Shown: positions 17,308 to 27,146 of the stretch, piece by piece | How positions within the stretch are numbered: position 1 is the first letter of the stretch | Layout of the letters: each line of letters starts with the position of its first letter | Assembly: GCF_032922745.1 (NCBI RefSeq) | Contig: NZ_CP136693.1 | Span: 1,178,001-1,242,000, forward strand | From: Marinobacter salarius | Lineage (GTDB): Bacteria; Pseudomonadota; Gammaproteobacteria; Pseudomonadales; Oleiphilaceae | Reading direction: 5' to 3' | DNA: 64,000 nt | Made by a program: the position numbers and the translations under genes | Notes under the pieces: model-generated | The model's input: the letters and a program-made list of their open reading frames with translations, nothing else | What the model was told of the DNA's origin: nothing | Databases searched by the model: none

Positions 17308-18787
17308 TTACCCCGCCACTGGCAGTTCCAGCCAGAACGTAGCCCCCTCGCCCGGAACGGATTCATAGTCCACCGTGCCCTTCATGCGCGCCATCAGCTC
17401 CCGTGTGATGGCCAGACCGAGCCCGGTTCCGCCACTGGCTCTTCGGTCCGACGAATCAGCTTGTGAGAACTTCTTAAAAATATGCTCCCGAAAATGCGGG
17501 GCGACGCCCTCACCATGGTCCCTGATACACAGCCGAACCGACTCTCCGCGCTGGCTGGCGAAAATGTCGACGGAGGACCCTGCCGGAGAAAACTTGATGG
17601 CGTTGGACAACAGGTTGGTGATGGCCTGGTTCAGGCGCTGACGATCCACATGAACTGTCACGGCTGGCAGTTCAGCCACCTGAAGATGAATGTCTCGCTG
17701 TTGGGCAAAGGTTGCGATGTTTTCAACACTCTCGTGAACAAGATCCTGCAGAACATGGTGTTCGCTACGGAAGGGCATTTTGCCGGCCACAAGCTTTTCC
17801 ATATCGAGTAAGTCGTTGATCAGGAACGTAAGCTGCTGGCTGTTCCGATAGGCGATGTGCGCCAGTTCCGAGGCTTTCTCCGGCAGCTCGCCGACGGCAT
17901 TGTTGGCCAGCAGCCCCAGGGAACCGGAAATCGAGGTCAATGGGGTGCGAAGCTCATGACTGACAGTGGAAATGAACTCATTCTTCAGGTGGTCGGCTTT
18001 CTTCCGCTCTGAAATGTCCTCGGTGATCAGCCAGACAACGGGTTCGTCGCCGTCATCGTCCAGTTGCAGCCCGTGGAGCATGACGGGAGCCAGTTCCTGC
18101 CCAGGCGTCATGAAGTAGCCTTCAAGGCCGCTGAGTCTGGTATGTTCCTGAAGTGTTTCCTGGACCCTGGGCCTGTTTGCCAGCGGCTCTCCATGGACAT
18201 CAAGCGGTTGGTCGAAGAAATCCAGTGACTGGACGGAACTGCCAAACTGGTTTTCGAACGCTGGGTTTGCCCGGAGCAGTCGATTGGAGGTGACGCTGAA
18301 CAGCCCGATGCCCATGGGTGCCAGTTCGAAGAGTCCCTACCACGCGACGGGTGTTGAGCAGCATTTCGATTTGATCTGGCGATAAGCCCTGCGCGGTCAG
18401 GTCGAGCCCGATCGCAGCCTCATTGCCGGCCAGTGGGTAGACATGGCGAATCACGAAATCCGGAGCCAGTCCAATGTTTCGGAGTTCTGGTGCCAGGCTT
18501 AAGATGACCGACGCCAGTTCCCGGAACCGTTGGTCGTCGATATCGGGTTGTATTGCGACGTTGGCGGCCAGCCCCCACACTGTCTGAATGTTCTGCAGTA
18601 TGGTGCTTTGCAACTTGAGGCCTATCTCATCCGTCTTTTCCTGCCACTGCTGACGGACATGATTGCGGTGGCTGGAAGAACTGGACGCATCAAGGGAAGC
18701 CGCAACAATCATAACCAACAGCAGAGCGCCCAGCCTTGAAGCCCAGATCAAACGATGAAACACGTTAGAACGCGTTTTTGCTGCCAC
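17308..18787 (-). pseudogene. CHASE-PAS sensor histidine kinase, frameshifted and with a truncated CHASE domain
   Basis: The N-terminal reading frame (18787 down to about 18340) encodes a membrane helix and the first half of a CHASE sensor domain (LAPDFVIRHVYPLAGNEAAIGLD). The second frame continues with a PAS domain (LFELAPMGIGLF), HisKA (STVSHELRTPLTS) and a complete HATPase to 17308. The switch is at the GGG run complementary to 18335-18337; removing one G restores one frame. The second half of CHASE and the second membrane helix are missing at the same point, so a deletion may have caused the shift. The start is GTG, six bases after the upstream kinase gene. It is either a broken gene or contains a sequence error. 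Confidence 0.75.
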
Positions 18788-18793
18788 TATCGA

Positions 18794-21240
18794 TTATCCA
18801 TCACTCTCATCGGGTTTGATATCCAGCCAGAACGTCGAGCCGTATCCCTCGGTGGACTTGAATCCCACGTCGCCACCCATTTGAGACATGATCTCCCGGG
18901 TAATGGCCAGCCCGAGGCCCGTACCGCCCCGTCCACGGGTGTCCGAGCTGTCAGCCTGGGCGAACTTTTCGAATATCCTGGGTCGGAAGGTTTCCGGTAT
19001 GCCTGTGCCATAGTCCGTAACTTCGATGCGAAAAAGACCGTCATGGAGGTGTGTCAGTATGACAACTTCGGCCTCCGGCGGGGAAAATTTGATGGCGTTG
19101 GACAGCAGGTTGTCGAGCGCCTGTCCCAGGCGAAGGGTATCAATAACGGCGTTGACCCAGGGATGGTGGTTTTCGAACCGAAGGGAAACCTGTTCGATCA
19201 ACGGCATAGGTTGTGAGTCGGTCTACACTATCCTGAATGACGATGCCGATGTTTTGTTTGCGCATCTGCATGTCCATTTGACCGGATACCAGCTTCTCTA
19301 TATCGAGAAGATCGTCAATCAGATGTCGCAATTGATCGCTATTGCGGGCCGCGATAGCCACCATGGCTTTGACCTTGTCAGGCAGGGGCCCAAAAACCCC
19401 GCCCGCGATCAACCCAAGGGAGCCTGATATAGAGGTCAGGGGTGTCCGCAATTCATGGCTGACGGTAGAGATGAACTCGTTCTTCATCCGGTCGACCTTA
19501 CGGCGCTCTGATATGTCCTCAACCAGCGACCATACCAGTGGCTCGCTGCCGACACGCTCCACCAGAACGCCTTGGAGGAGGATCGGGAACCGGGAGCCAT
19601 CCTTGCGGATAAACTCCTGTTCCATGGGGCCGAATCGCCCGTGTTCTTTCAAATCAGTGATGGCCTGCTGCGTCTGCTCTACGTAATCCTCGGGCGTTGC
19701 GCTCCAGTAGTTCAGTGCCAGGAACTCTGAATGAGAGTAACCGCTGTATTCCAGCAACGCGGTGTTAACGTCATGGTTTTGCCCGCTTCTGAAATCGGTC
19801 AGAAGGATGCCGATTGGCGATAGTTCGAAGAAGGTGCGTAGCAGTTGCTCTCGTTCCACGAGAGCAAGCTGTGAGCGTTTTTTTTCATCAATGTTGGCGA
19901 CGAATCCGTGCCAGATGATGCTGCCGTCGGGGCGCCGTTCAGGCGTGGCGCGGCCTTCGACCCAGATCCAGTTTCGGTCCTGAGCTTTGGCTCGGAACTC
20001 GGACTCCCAAATCGCCAGCGATTCCTCAGAACGGTTGATAGAGGCCACTACATGATCGATGTCGTGGGGATGTATGGCGTTAAAGGCGGCACCGGCATCC
20101 TCTTTGACGGCTTCTGGGGAAATGCCGTAGAATGTCGCGTATGCCGTCGCTGCTGTAGAGAAACCTGGACCCGCCATCCGGGAGCACCTGGTACTGATAG
20201 AGCATTCCAGGCACGTTTTCCGATAGCTTTCGCAGCGTATCCTCATGGGAGTATTGCTGGAGAAGGGCTGCCATCCATTGCGCCAGCCACACGATAAACA
20301 GGCGGTCCAGATCCGTGAACGGTCTGGGCCTTGGCGATACCGATGAAAAATTAAGTGTGCCGAAGAGCTTGCCATCAAATTCTATCGGCGCTGCAATATA
20401 GCTTTCGAGGCCCATTTGGGCATAGCACGGTTGGTGGCGATATCGGGAGTCGCCCATGTGGCTGATCGCCAGATGGTCGCCTTTTTTGAGCATCAGTGTG
20501 CAGTAGGTTTGTTCCAACGGTAGTGACAGGTCCGCCTCAAGAGGAGAATCGTCAGGCGCTCTGAACCAGCGAACTGTGTAAACATCGCTGGTGATTTCGC
20601 TGACGATCCCGGTCTCCAATTCAAGATGGTGGCGGCCGAGATCCAGGGCCATGTCTATTTTTCGTTCCAGGGGGGCGGATGCGTCCACCGTCAGGTTGTT
20701 CAGTGCACTTAGAATCCGTGTCTTTTCGATTTGTTCCTGGCGGGATTTGTTCGCCTCGAAGTCATTGATTTCCTCATCAACACACCGAGCCAACTCCTCG
20801 AGAAGCGCACGCTGATCATGGTCGAGCGATCGTGGCCGGGTGTCTATGATGCAGAGAGTGCCCAGATTGTAACCTTCATGGCTACGGAGCTGCGCACCGG
20901 CGTAGAAGCGAATGTGTGGGGGCCCGGTAACGAGTGGGTTGTCGGCAAATCGGGGATCTTCAAGGGTGTCCTCGACAATAAACAGGCGATCGATAAGGAT
21001 GGCGTGGCCGCAGAAGGACATATCCCTGGGTGTTTCCCTGGCATCCAGCCCCTGGCTGGATTTGAACCATTGCCGCTTGTCGTCGACCAGTGACACCAGG
21101 GCAATGGGGACTCCGAAGGCGAGCTTGGCCATTCGTGTAAAGCGGTCAAATCGCTCCTCCCGTGGTGTATCAAGCAGGTGGGTGCGCTTCAGAGCAAGAA
21201 GTCGTACTGCCTCATTGAATGGACTTTCGGGTGTTTTCAT
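18794..21240 (-). pseudogene. GAF-GAF-PAS-PAS sensor histidine kinase with two frameshifts
   Basis: Three overlapping minus-strand frames together make one soluble kinase of about 815 residues: GAF (about residues 20-165), second GAF (180-330), PAS (SSDGIRDI joined to YGISPEAV), second PAS (FFELSPIGILLTD), HisKA (STVSHELRTPLTS) and HATPase (DNLLSNAIKFS, GTGLGLAI). The frame changes near 20130 and near 19203. In each case removing one base joins the frames and restores alignment with the neighbouring paralogue. The start overlaps the stop of the upstream kinase (ATGA). Apart from the two shifts every catalytic motif is intact, so recent inactivation or a local sequencing error are both possible. 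Confidence 0.75.
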
Positions 21241-23048
21241 CGGTCCGTTTCCTTGTCAGCGTTGCTCAGCAGTGCGTCCCGCGATGCCGGGATATCGACC
21301 CAGAAATGCGCGCCCTTGTTATTGTAGTAGCCAACACCCGCGTTCATCAGTTTTGCCAATTCCGCACAAATGGCAAGCCCCAGCCCAGTGCCCTTTACCG
21401 AACGGGTGGTACCGGTTTCGGCCTGGGCGAATCGTTTGAACACGCTGTCGGCAAAGGAATCCGGTACGCCGGAGCCCTGGTCACTGACGGTGATTCGCAC
21501 GCAGTCTGCCGAGTGAAGCCCGGCGCTTATCCTGACCACCCCCTCCTGGGGCGAGAATTTGATGGCGTTGCTGACGTAATTGTCCAGAATCTGCCTCAGC
21601 CGGTGTTTGTCGCAGAGCAGGGGCGGCAGATCTCCGCTGTCTGACACGAGCCGGACCTCGTGTTCGGCTGCCATGGTGTTGTTGTCCTCTACGGCGCCTT
21701 GCAATATCGGTTGGATGGCTTCATTTTGGATTCGCACCTTGAGACTGCCATCGGACAGTTTGTTGAAATCAAGCAAATCCGACACCAACAACTGCAGGCG
21801 CTCTCCATTTCTCAGTGCAAGGTGTGCCATTTCCTGGCTTTTGTCGTTGAGCTGCCCGGTTACGCCGGAAGTCAGCAGCTTCAATGCCCCGGTCAACGAG
21901 GTGAGCGGTGTGCGAAGCTCGTGACTGACGGAAGACATGAAGTAATCTTTGAGCCGGCCCAGGTTGTCCCTCTCTTCCAGCAGTTGGTTGAAGGCTCTGG
22001 ACAGATTGCTGACCTCGGGAATGCCGGATTCTTTCAGCCGCATGGCGGAATCCGGGTTTTCGGCCATGCGCCGAATGCGCCCCGTCATTCGGTCAAGTGG
22101 TGACATGGTGGTTCTGACCAGCAGAAAACTCACGGCGGCGATGGCAAGGGTAATCAGCAGGCTGATGTTGAAAAACTGAATAAACGACTGCCGGGCTGGC
22201 GTGGTTGCCTGCTCATAAGGTACGGCACGAACGAATACCCATCCCAGCCGCTGCAGGTGCTTGGTCGCGTATATCAGCAGCTGGCCCTCCTGACCACTGA
22301 CCTGTCCGAAGGTAATGCCGGATAACGCTGCGTCTGTCAGGGCGTCTGCGCCAGGGTCTGGCAGGGGTTCGATATTCTGCGAGCCCCTGCCGGAGTCAAC
22401 GTACAGAAAGTTCTCCGTGTCGATGATCCTCTCGATACCCCGAGAACCACCGAAGCCCCTGTGGCGATTTTCCGGCAGCAGGCTGGTTTTGCCCAGGTCC
22501 AGGGTGCCACCAGCGAATCCAAGCAAGTCGCCATCGTCGGTTTCGATGGGTGCCAGAAACGACAGTAGGGGCCTGCCTGTCGTCCGTCCGATGATGGGTT
22601 TGCTGACGATGGGGCGTCGGGCTTCCAGGGCTTCCTGAAAGTGGGGGCGATCCAGGTAACAGGTTCCAATACGTTTTGGAACGTAAACATTTTCCGCTAC
22701 AGCGCACCCTTCGTCATCGAAAATGAGAAGCGCCGCCGGGAACAGATCCTGGAGCGTCATCTGGCGAGCCAGCGCGGTAGAGAGATCAGTTTGGTCGGGA
22801 AGGCGGTCGTTGTCGGCCAACTGCGACGCAAACGCCGACAGGGAGTTCAATCGAAGCTGAAGTTTTTGGTCGACCTGCTCTGAGGTTCGTGCAGCTTCGA
22901 GAATCTGGCGTTGGGTGAGCAGGTCTTCGAAGTCCTGCACCAGGGCCTGGTAAGCGATCGCAATAATGGCCGAAACGGTTGCGAGGCTGCCGATGACGAT
23001 GATGATAGCCACCCGGCTGCTAAGGGAAAGCGATTTGCGCGACCGCAA
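21237..23048 (-). CDS. Membrane sensor histidine kinase with periplasmic Cache domain
   Basis: An intact 603-residue kinase. A membrane helix (about residues 12-34) leads into a periplasmic double-Cache-like domain (to about 285, including GFAGGTLDLGKT), a second helix (about 290-312), HAMP, HisKA with the phosphoacceptor in SVSHELRTPLTSL, and HATPase (DNYVSNAIKFS, GTGLGLAICAEL). The likely start is TTG with GAGGAA upstream. It heads a run of three tandem kinase genes and is divergent from the Hpt-REC-GGDEF operon, which probably receives its phosphoryl groups. Cache domains usually bind small extracellular metabolites. Confidence 0.87.
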   Translation of the reverse strand: MRSRKSLSLSSRVAIIIVIGSLATVSAIIAIAYQALVQDFEDLLTQRQILEAARTSEQVDQKLQLRLNSLSAFASQLADNDRLPDQTDLSTALARQMTLQDLFPAALLIFDDEGCAVAENVYVPKRIGTCYLDRPHFQEALEARRPIVSKPIIGRTTGRPLLSFLAPIETDDGDLLGFAGGTLDLGKTSLLPENRHRGFGGSRGIERIIDTENFLYVDSGRGSQNIEPLPDPGADALTDAALSGITFGQVSGQEGQLLIYATKHLQRLGWVFVRAVPYEQATTPARQSFIQFFNISLLITLAIAAVSFLLVRTTMSPLDRMTGRIRRMAENPDSAMRLKESGIPEVSNLSRAFNQLLEERDNLGRLKDYFMSSVSHELRTPLTSLTGALKLLTSGVTGQLNDKSQEMAHLALRNGERLQLLVSDLLDFNKLSDGSLKVRIQNEAIQPILQGAVEDNNTMAAEHEVRLVSDSGDLPPLLCDKHRLRQILDNYVSNAIKFSPQEGVVRISAGLHSADCVRITVSDQGSGVPDSFADSVFKRFAQAETGTTRSVKGTGLGLAICAELAKLMNAGVGYYNNKGAHFWVDIPASRDALLSNADKETDR

Positions 23049-23154
23049 TGAAGTTCCTCACTGTTGCGTTTTAGCGGATAATGTTCTGTGATGGACGAAG
23101 GTTAGCCTAATTCACCCGGTTATATTAGTAAAAATTCGAGGCGCTAGATCTCTT

Positions 23155-24852
23155 ATGGGTAAAGATCCAACAACGGATATTGCGGATAAACTCGCCCACT
23201 TGCGCCTGAGTTTTCGTGGCAAGGCGGAGGGAGAACTCGATCAGTTGAGCGAAGTTGCTTCGAAGGTTACCGGGGGGGATCAGAAGCAGCGCCTGTTGCG
23301 TGAAGATGTGATGTCGGCCTACCAGCTACTTCATCGTCTGGCCGGTTCTGCGGGAACCTTCGGTTACACCAGGTTGGGGGCGGAGGCCCGTAGGCTGGAA
23401 CAACGCCTTAAGCCATTGACTGAACGAGACGCCAGCAATGGCGATACCAAACTGGTGGTTCCCGCTGAGGAACATCAAAAAACTATAGATACGCTTGTGC
23501 AAGCTGGGCGATTGCGTGCTCTGCTGGATGAACCCGTGGTGCCTGCCATCCCTAGTGTCAGCAATTCTGAGTGGTTGAAGGGTAACCATGGCCTGCCAGT
23601 CTCTGATATTCATGTTGTTCTGTGCGGACTGTCAGAGGGGTCGCAGGTCTTTCTCGAGTACGCACTCTCAAACTACGGTTTTTCGGTATCGCGTCAGGAG
23701 GTCACCGCTCTGTCGTTCAGCCAGGCGCATGAGATGACAATGGTCCTGACCAGTGAAGACGGGCTTTCCGACGTATCCTCGGCGCTTAATTCGCTTTTCG
23801 GAAACGAGGAGTCACTGAAGCCTCCGCTGATTTGCGTGGGACGCAGCGACGACTTCCGCGACCGGTATGCCTTGGCCGATAAAGGGGCGGATGCACTGTT
23901 TCACGAGCCAATTGATATAACCATGCTGGCGGAAGGTATTGAGCGTCTGGTTAGCGAACAGAGCAGGACAGTCTCCGGGAAAATCCTGATCCTGGATGAC
24001 GATGAAGACCTGGCGGAGCACTATCGGGCGGTTTTGGAGGCTGCTGGCTTTATCGTTCGCGCGATCAGTGATCCGGAAACGGTTCTGTCTGAACTCTCGG
24101 AATTCTTCCCGGACATAATGCTGCTGGATGTTCTTATGGGCGCGTATTCCGGGCCGACGGTGGCAAAGCTGATTCGCTTCGACCCGGAATGGGTAAGCCT
24201 GCCGATCATTTATCTTTCGTCTGAGCAGGATAAGCAGGTTCAGCTCGACGCTATGGCAAAAGGCGCTGATGAGTTCCTGACCAAGCCCATGTCCGACAGC
24301 CATCTGGTACGTGCCGCTCAGATTCGCTGCTATCGCGCCCGTCAACTTAACGAGTTGTTGATACGAGACAGCCTTACAGGCCTGCTGAAGCATTCGTTCA
24401 TCAAACAGGAAGTAGAGAAGGAGCACGCCCGCTGCAAGCGACTGTCGCACTGCTCGGTCGTTGCTATGCTTGATCTGGATCATTTCAAAAAGGTGAATGA
24501 TCAGCATGGCCACCGAACAGGTGACGTTGTCATCAAGGCGCTTGCCAGTCTGCTCAAGCGGCGCTTGCGCTCAACTGACCTGATCGGACGATACGGCGGG
24601 GAGGAATTTGTGGTGGTATTGCCAGAGTGTACAACGCAGGAAGGGCAGTCGGTTATGAACCAGATCTGCCATGCGTTTTCGGACCAGCTATTCACCAATA
24701 ATGGTGTAAGCTTGTCGGTCACCCTCAGTGTGGGTATTGCATCGCTGAGTTCTTTTGGATCTGGCAGCGATGCGCTCAATGCAGCGGATCAGGCCCTTTA
24801 CGAGCGAAAGGAAGCGGGCCGTAACGGAGTAACCATTTTTCATCAGGGATGA
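23155..24852 (+). CDS. Hpt-receiver-GGDEF signalling protein (diguanylate cyclase)
   Basis: A 565-residue cytoplasmic protein. The N-terminal Hpt domain has the phosphoacceptor histidine in LLHRLAGSAGTFG (near 62). A degenerate receiver-like region (about 150-265) follows, then a canonical receiver (about 275-390; LDDDED, MLLDVLMG and lysine in FLTKPM) and a GGDEF domain with an intact active site RYGGEEF (near 482). It should take phosphate through Hpt and REC and make cyclic di-GMP. It is divergent from the three-kinase run and heads an operon with two further receiver genes. Confidence 0.87.
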   Translation: MGKDPTTDIADKLAHLRLSFRGKAEGELDQLSEVASKVTGGDQKQRLLREDVMSAYQLLHRLAGSAGTFGYTRLGAEARRLEQRLKPLTERDASNGDTKLVVPAEEHQKTIDTLVQAGRLRALLDEPVVPAIPSVSNSEWLKGNHGLPVSDIHVVLCGLSEGSQVFLEYALSNYGFSVSRQEVTALSFSQAHEMTMVLTSEDGLSDVSSALNSLFGNEESLKPPLICVGRSDDFRDRYALADKGADALFHEPIDITMLAEGIERLVSEQSRTVSGKILILDDDEDLAEHYRAVLEAAGFIVRAISDPETVLSELSEFFPDIMLLDVLMGAYSGPTVAKLIRFDPEWVSLPIIYLSSEQDKQVQLDAMAKGADEFLTKPMSDSHLVRAAQIRCYRARQLNELLIRDSLTGLLKHSFIKQEVEKEHARCKRLSHCSVVAMLDLDHFKKVNDQHGHRTGDVVIKALASLLKRRLRSTDLIGRYGGEEFVVVLPECTTQEGQSVMNQICHAFSDQLFTNNGVSLSVTLSVGIASLSSFGSGSDALNAADQALYERKEAGRNGVTIFHQG

Positions 24853-24863
24853 GGCGTAATGTA

Positions 24864-26009
24864 ATGAAGGCACTGATTCTGGAAGATGACTCCCTGTTGG
24901 CCGATCTGCTGGAGACGGTGGTTGGTGGGCTTTATCCCGGGGTCGACATTTTTGTAACGGCGTCTGTCAGGGGTGCCCTGATGCATTGGTCAGAACACGG
25001 CTCCGACCTGATGATTATTGACTGGAATTTACCGGATGGTTCCGGCCTTGAGGTTATTCGGACGGTCCGCGAGAAAAACAGAGAGACGATCATTGTCATG
25101 GTCTCCGGTCGGGCTGACCGGGACTCTGTTCTGAAAGCCGCACGTCACGGCATCAATGGTTATATCAGCAAACCCTTTGATGTGGCGATGGTGCACGATA
25201 GGCTGACCGCACTGGTGGACCCGGCGGCCTTTGATCGGGAGTCGCAACCCGATCTGGAGCACTTGCTGCAGATCTCGGTAGAATCCGTTATTCAACTGCC
25301 TTCCGCCATTGATACCGCCCGGGTTATCGAGTTGATGGGACGGAAACAGGACCTCTCCCCATCGCAACTCGCGGAGCGATGGAATGACGAGGTTGCACTG
25401 ACAACCCGTCTACTTGATGTGGCCAACAGCGCCTCGTTTCAGAAGACTGGTGAGCCGGTCCGCAGTTTGCGTGACGCGATTGCAACCATGGGTGTTGATA
25501 TGGCCCTGCGGCACGCTATGGCCATGTCGCTGGATATCGGCGGCCAGTTGCGGGATTCTCGTTTGGCGGAAAAAGCGACAGCCATTCTCGAAACCGCCGA
25601 AAAGGTGGCCCAGGAAGCCGTGCGAATTGCACTGCGGACTGGAAGCGATCAATCCGAAGTGCATACGGCGGCCCTGCTCAGCCGGGTAGGCGAGCTGGCG
25701 GTGCTCAAGGTGATGCAGCAGTGCCTGGATCGCAAGGGTACGGTTTCCGATGAGCAGATTGAGGACGGATTAAAGGCCTGGGCTCAGGGTTATGGGAATC
25801 GTCTGAAAGTGCAATGGCACCTGCCCTTGCAGTTGCGGGAGCTGATTGGTGCCGTTCATTTTCTGCCGCGTGATGCCACGAGCGATTCAAAACTGGTTAT
25901 GCGTGCCTCCGCCTTGATAGCGGATGGGCAGAATCAGGGCGAGGAATGTTTGCGCTTGCTGCGCAGACTGGGGGTGGATAACCATGAGAGAGGTACAGAC
26001 GATGGCTAG
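24864..26009 (+). CDS. Response regulator with HDOD output domain
   Basis: About 381 residues. The receiver (about residues 1-120) has LEDD, MIIDWNLPDGSG with the phosphoacceptor aspartate, and KPFDVA. The HDOD domain (about 135-330) includes LPSAIDTARVIELM and LLDVANSASFQKTGEPVRSL. HDOD domains lack catalytic residues of HD hydrolases and act as signalling or protein-interaction modules. ATG 24864 is preferred over an upstream ATG because it begins exactly at the receiver fold and has GAGG about eight bases before. The gene follows the GGDEF gene closely and its stop overlaps the next receiver gene. Confidence 0.85.
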   Translation: MKALILEDDSLLADLLETVVGGLYPGVDIFVTASVRGALMHWSEHGSDLMIIDWNLPDGSGLEVIRTVREKNRETIIVMVSGRADRDSVLKAARHGINGYISKPFDVAMVHDRLTALVDPAAFDRESQPDLEHLLQISVESVIQLPSAIDTARVIELMGRKQDLSPSQLAERWNDEVALTTRLLDVANSASFQKTGEPVRSLRDAIATMGVDMALRHAMAMSLDIGGQLRDSRLAEKATAILETAEKVAQEAVRIALRTGSDQSEVHTAALLSRVGELAVLKVMQQCLDRKGTVSDEQIEDGLKAWAQGYGNRLKVQWHLPLQLRELIGAVHFLPRDATSDSKLVMRASALIADGQNQGEECLRLLRRLGVDNHERGTDDG

Positions 26010-26397
26010 CCCGGTCGGAGAGCTTCAGCGAATTCTTTATGTGGAGGACGATGCCGACATCAGGGCCGTGGCGGAGCTGGCACTGGAAACCGTTGGGGGG
26101 TTTTCAGTAAAGAGCTGCAGCTCCGGTCAGGAGGCGCTTGTTGAGGGTCCGGATTTTGACCCCGAACTGATCCTGCTGGATGTTATGATGCCGGGTATGG
26201 ATGGCCCGACTACGTTTCAGGCGTTACGGGAAATTCCGGCATTGAGCGCGACACCTGTGGTGTTCATGACCGCTAAGGTGCAAACTGAAGAGGTGGCGTT
26301 CTACAGGGAATTGGGAGCGGTTGACGTGATACCCAAACCGTTCGACCCCATGACCCTTGCCGATCAGATACGTGAAATATGGACGTCCAAGGTGTGA
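26002..26397 (+). CDS. Single-domain response regulator
   Basis: A 131-residue stand-alone receiver: acidic pair in YVEDDAD, phosphoacceptor in ILLDVMMPGMDGP, threonine in VFMTAK, lysine in PKPFDP. There is no output domain, so it acts by phosphotransfer or protein contact. ATG 26002 lies in ATGGCTAG, overlapping the HDOD stop by eight bases, with AGAGAGG upstream. An ATG at 25984 is possible. It completes the Hpt-REC-GGDEF / REC-HDOD / REC operon. Confidence 0.86.
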   Translation: MASPVGELQRILYVEDDADIRAVAELALETVGGFSVKSCSSGQEALVEGPDFDPELILLDVMMPGMDGPTTFQALREIPALSATPVVFMTAKVQTEEVAFYRELGAVDVIPKPFDPMTLADQIREIWTSKV

Positions 26398-26399
26398 AC

Positions 26400-26720
26400 A
26401 TGGTTGCGAAAGAATCGCCAGAGGAACTGAAACACAAGCTGAATCTGGAAACGTCCCGGATTAATTGGCATGACCTGCAGGTGTATTATGCCCGTGGTCA
26501 TGTCGTGAAAGTGGTCCCGGAACTGGACCTGCTGGATGTGGCGGCAGAACTGTCAGCGGACAACAAGGCCCAGTTTGAGCGTTGGTTGGCCGATAACAAA
26601 GTGGGCGATGTCGCTCCGGATCTTGCCCGCCACTGGTATGACGAAAACACGGAACTCTGGGCAGTGGTGATTGCGCCCTGGGTGCTGGTGCAGGACAGGT
26701 CCGGGCATGTACTTCACTGA
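26400..26720 (+). CDS. DUF2288 family protein
   Basis: A 106-residue cytoplasmic protein matching DUF2288 in length and motifs (INWHDLQVYYARGHVVKV, LVAADL-type helix, then VVIAPWVLVQ near the end). The start ATG at 26400 overlaps nothing and lies two bases after the receiver stop. The function is unknown. Its position at the end of the signalling operon may simply be co-transcription. Confidence 0.78.
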   Translation: MVAKESPEELKHKLNLETSRINWHDLQVYYARGHVVKVVPELDLLDVAAELSADNKAQFERWLADNKVGDVAPDLARHWYDENTELWAVVIAPWVLVQDRSGHVLH

Positions 26721-26738
26721 AACTCCTGGAATAAGGCC

Positions 26739-27110
26739 GTGAAACTGCATTACTTTCATGGGCGTGGCCCGCTACGGGCACTGGTTATGGTCCGGGAACA
26801 GCGCCGGGTTGAATTGTTCATCAAACCCGTCGGTGAGGACATCTGGGCGTTGGTGGCACTCAGTGGTTCGGTGGACGGCCAACCAGAGAAACATCGTTGC
26901 CAGGGCCCCTATCGTTCCATTTCCCAGGCGGAAGCGGTGTTGCGCAGTGTTGCGGGCGCGCTGATGGGGCAGGATTACCAGCCCCAACCCAACGACTATG
27001 TGGTCTGGTCGGTGATGGCCCAACGCCTGGCGCGCACCATTCGAACCGATCGCGATGCCAGTGCAGGCAAGTTTCATTTTGATCCCGATCAGTACGAACC
27101 TATCGGCTGA
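26739..27110 (+). CDS. Conserved-looking hypothetical protein
   Basis: A 123-residue soluble protein starting at GTG, with AAGG a few bases upstream, 18 bases after the DUF2288 gene. It is basic and mixed alpha/beta in appearance (KLHYFHGRGPLRALVMVRE, then a helix AEAVLRSVAGALMG). I do not recognise the family. No signal peptide, membrane segment or catalytic motif is visible. Its spacing suggests it belongs to the same transcript as the DUF2288 gene. Confidence 0.6.
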   Translation: MKLHYFHGRGPLRALVMVREQRRVELFIKPVGEDIWALVALSGSVDGQPEKHRCQGPYRSISQAEAVLRSVAGALMGQDYQPQPNDYVVWSVMAQRLARTIRTDRDASAGKFHFDPDQYEPIG

Positions 27111-27146
27111 TCTTTCCCACCCCAATACACTTTTTTCGAGGACTTC

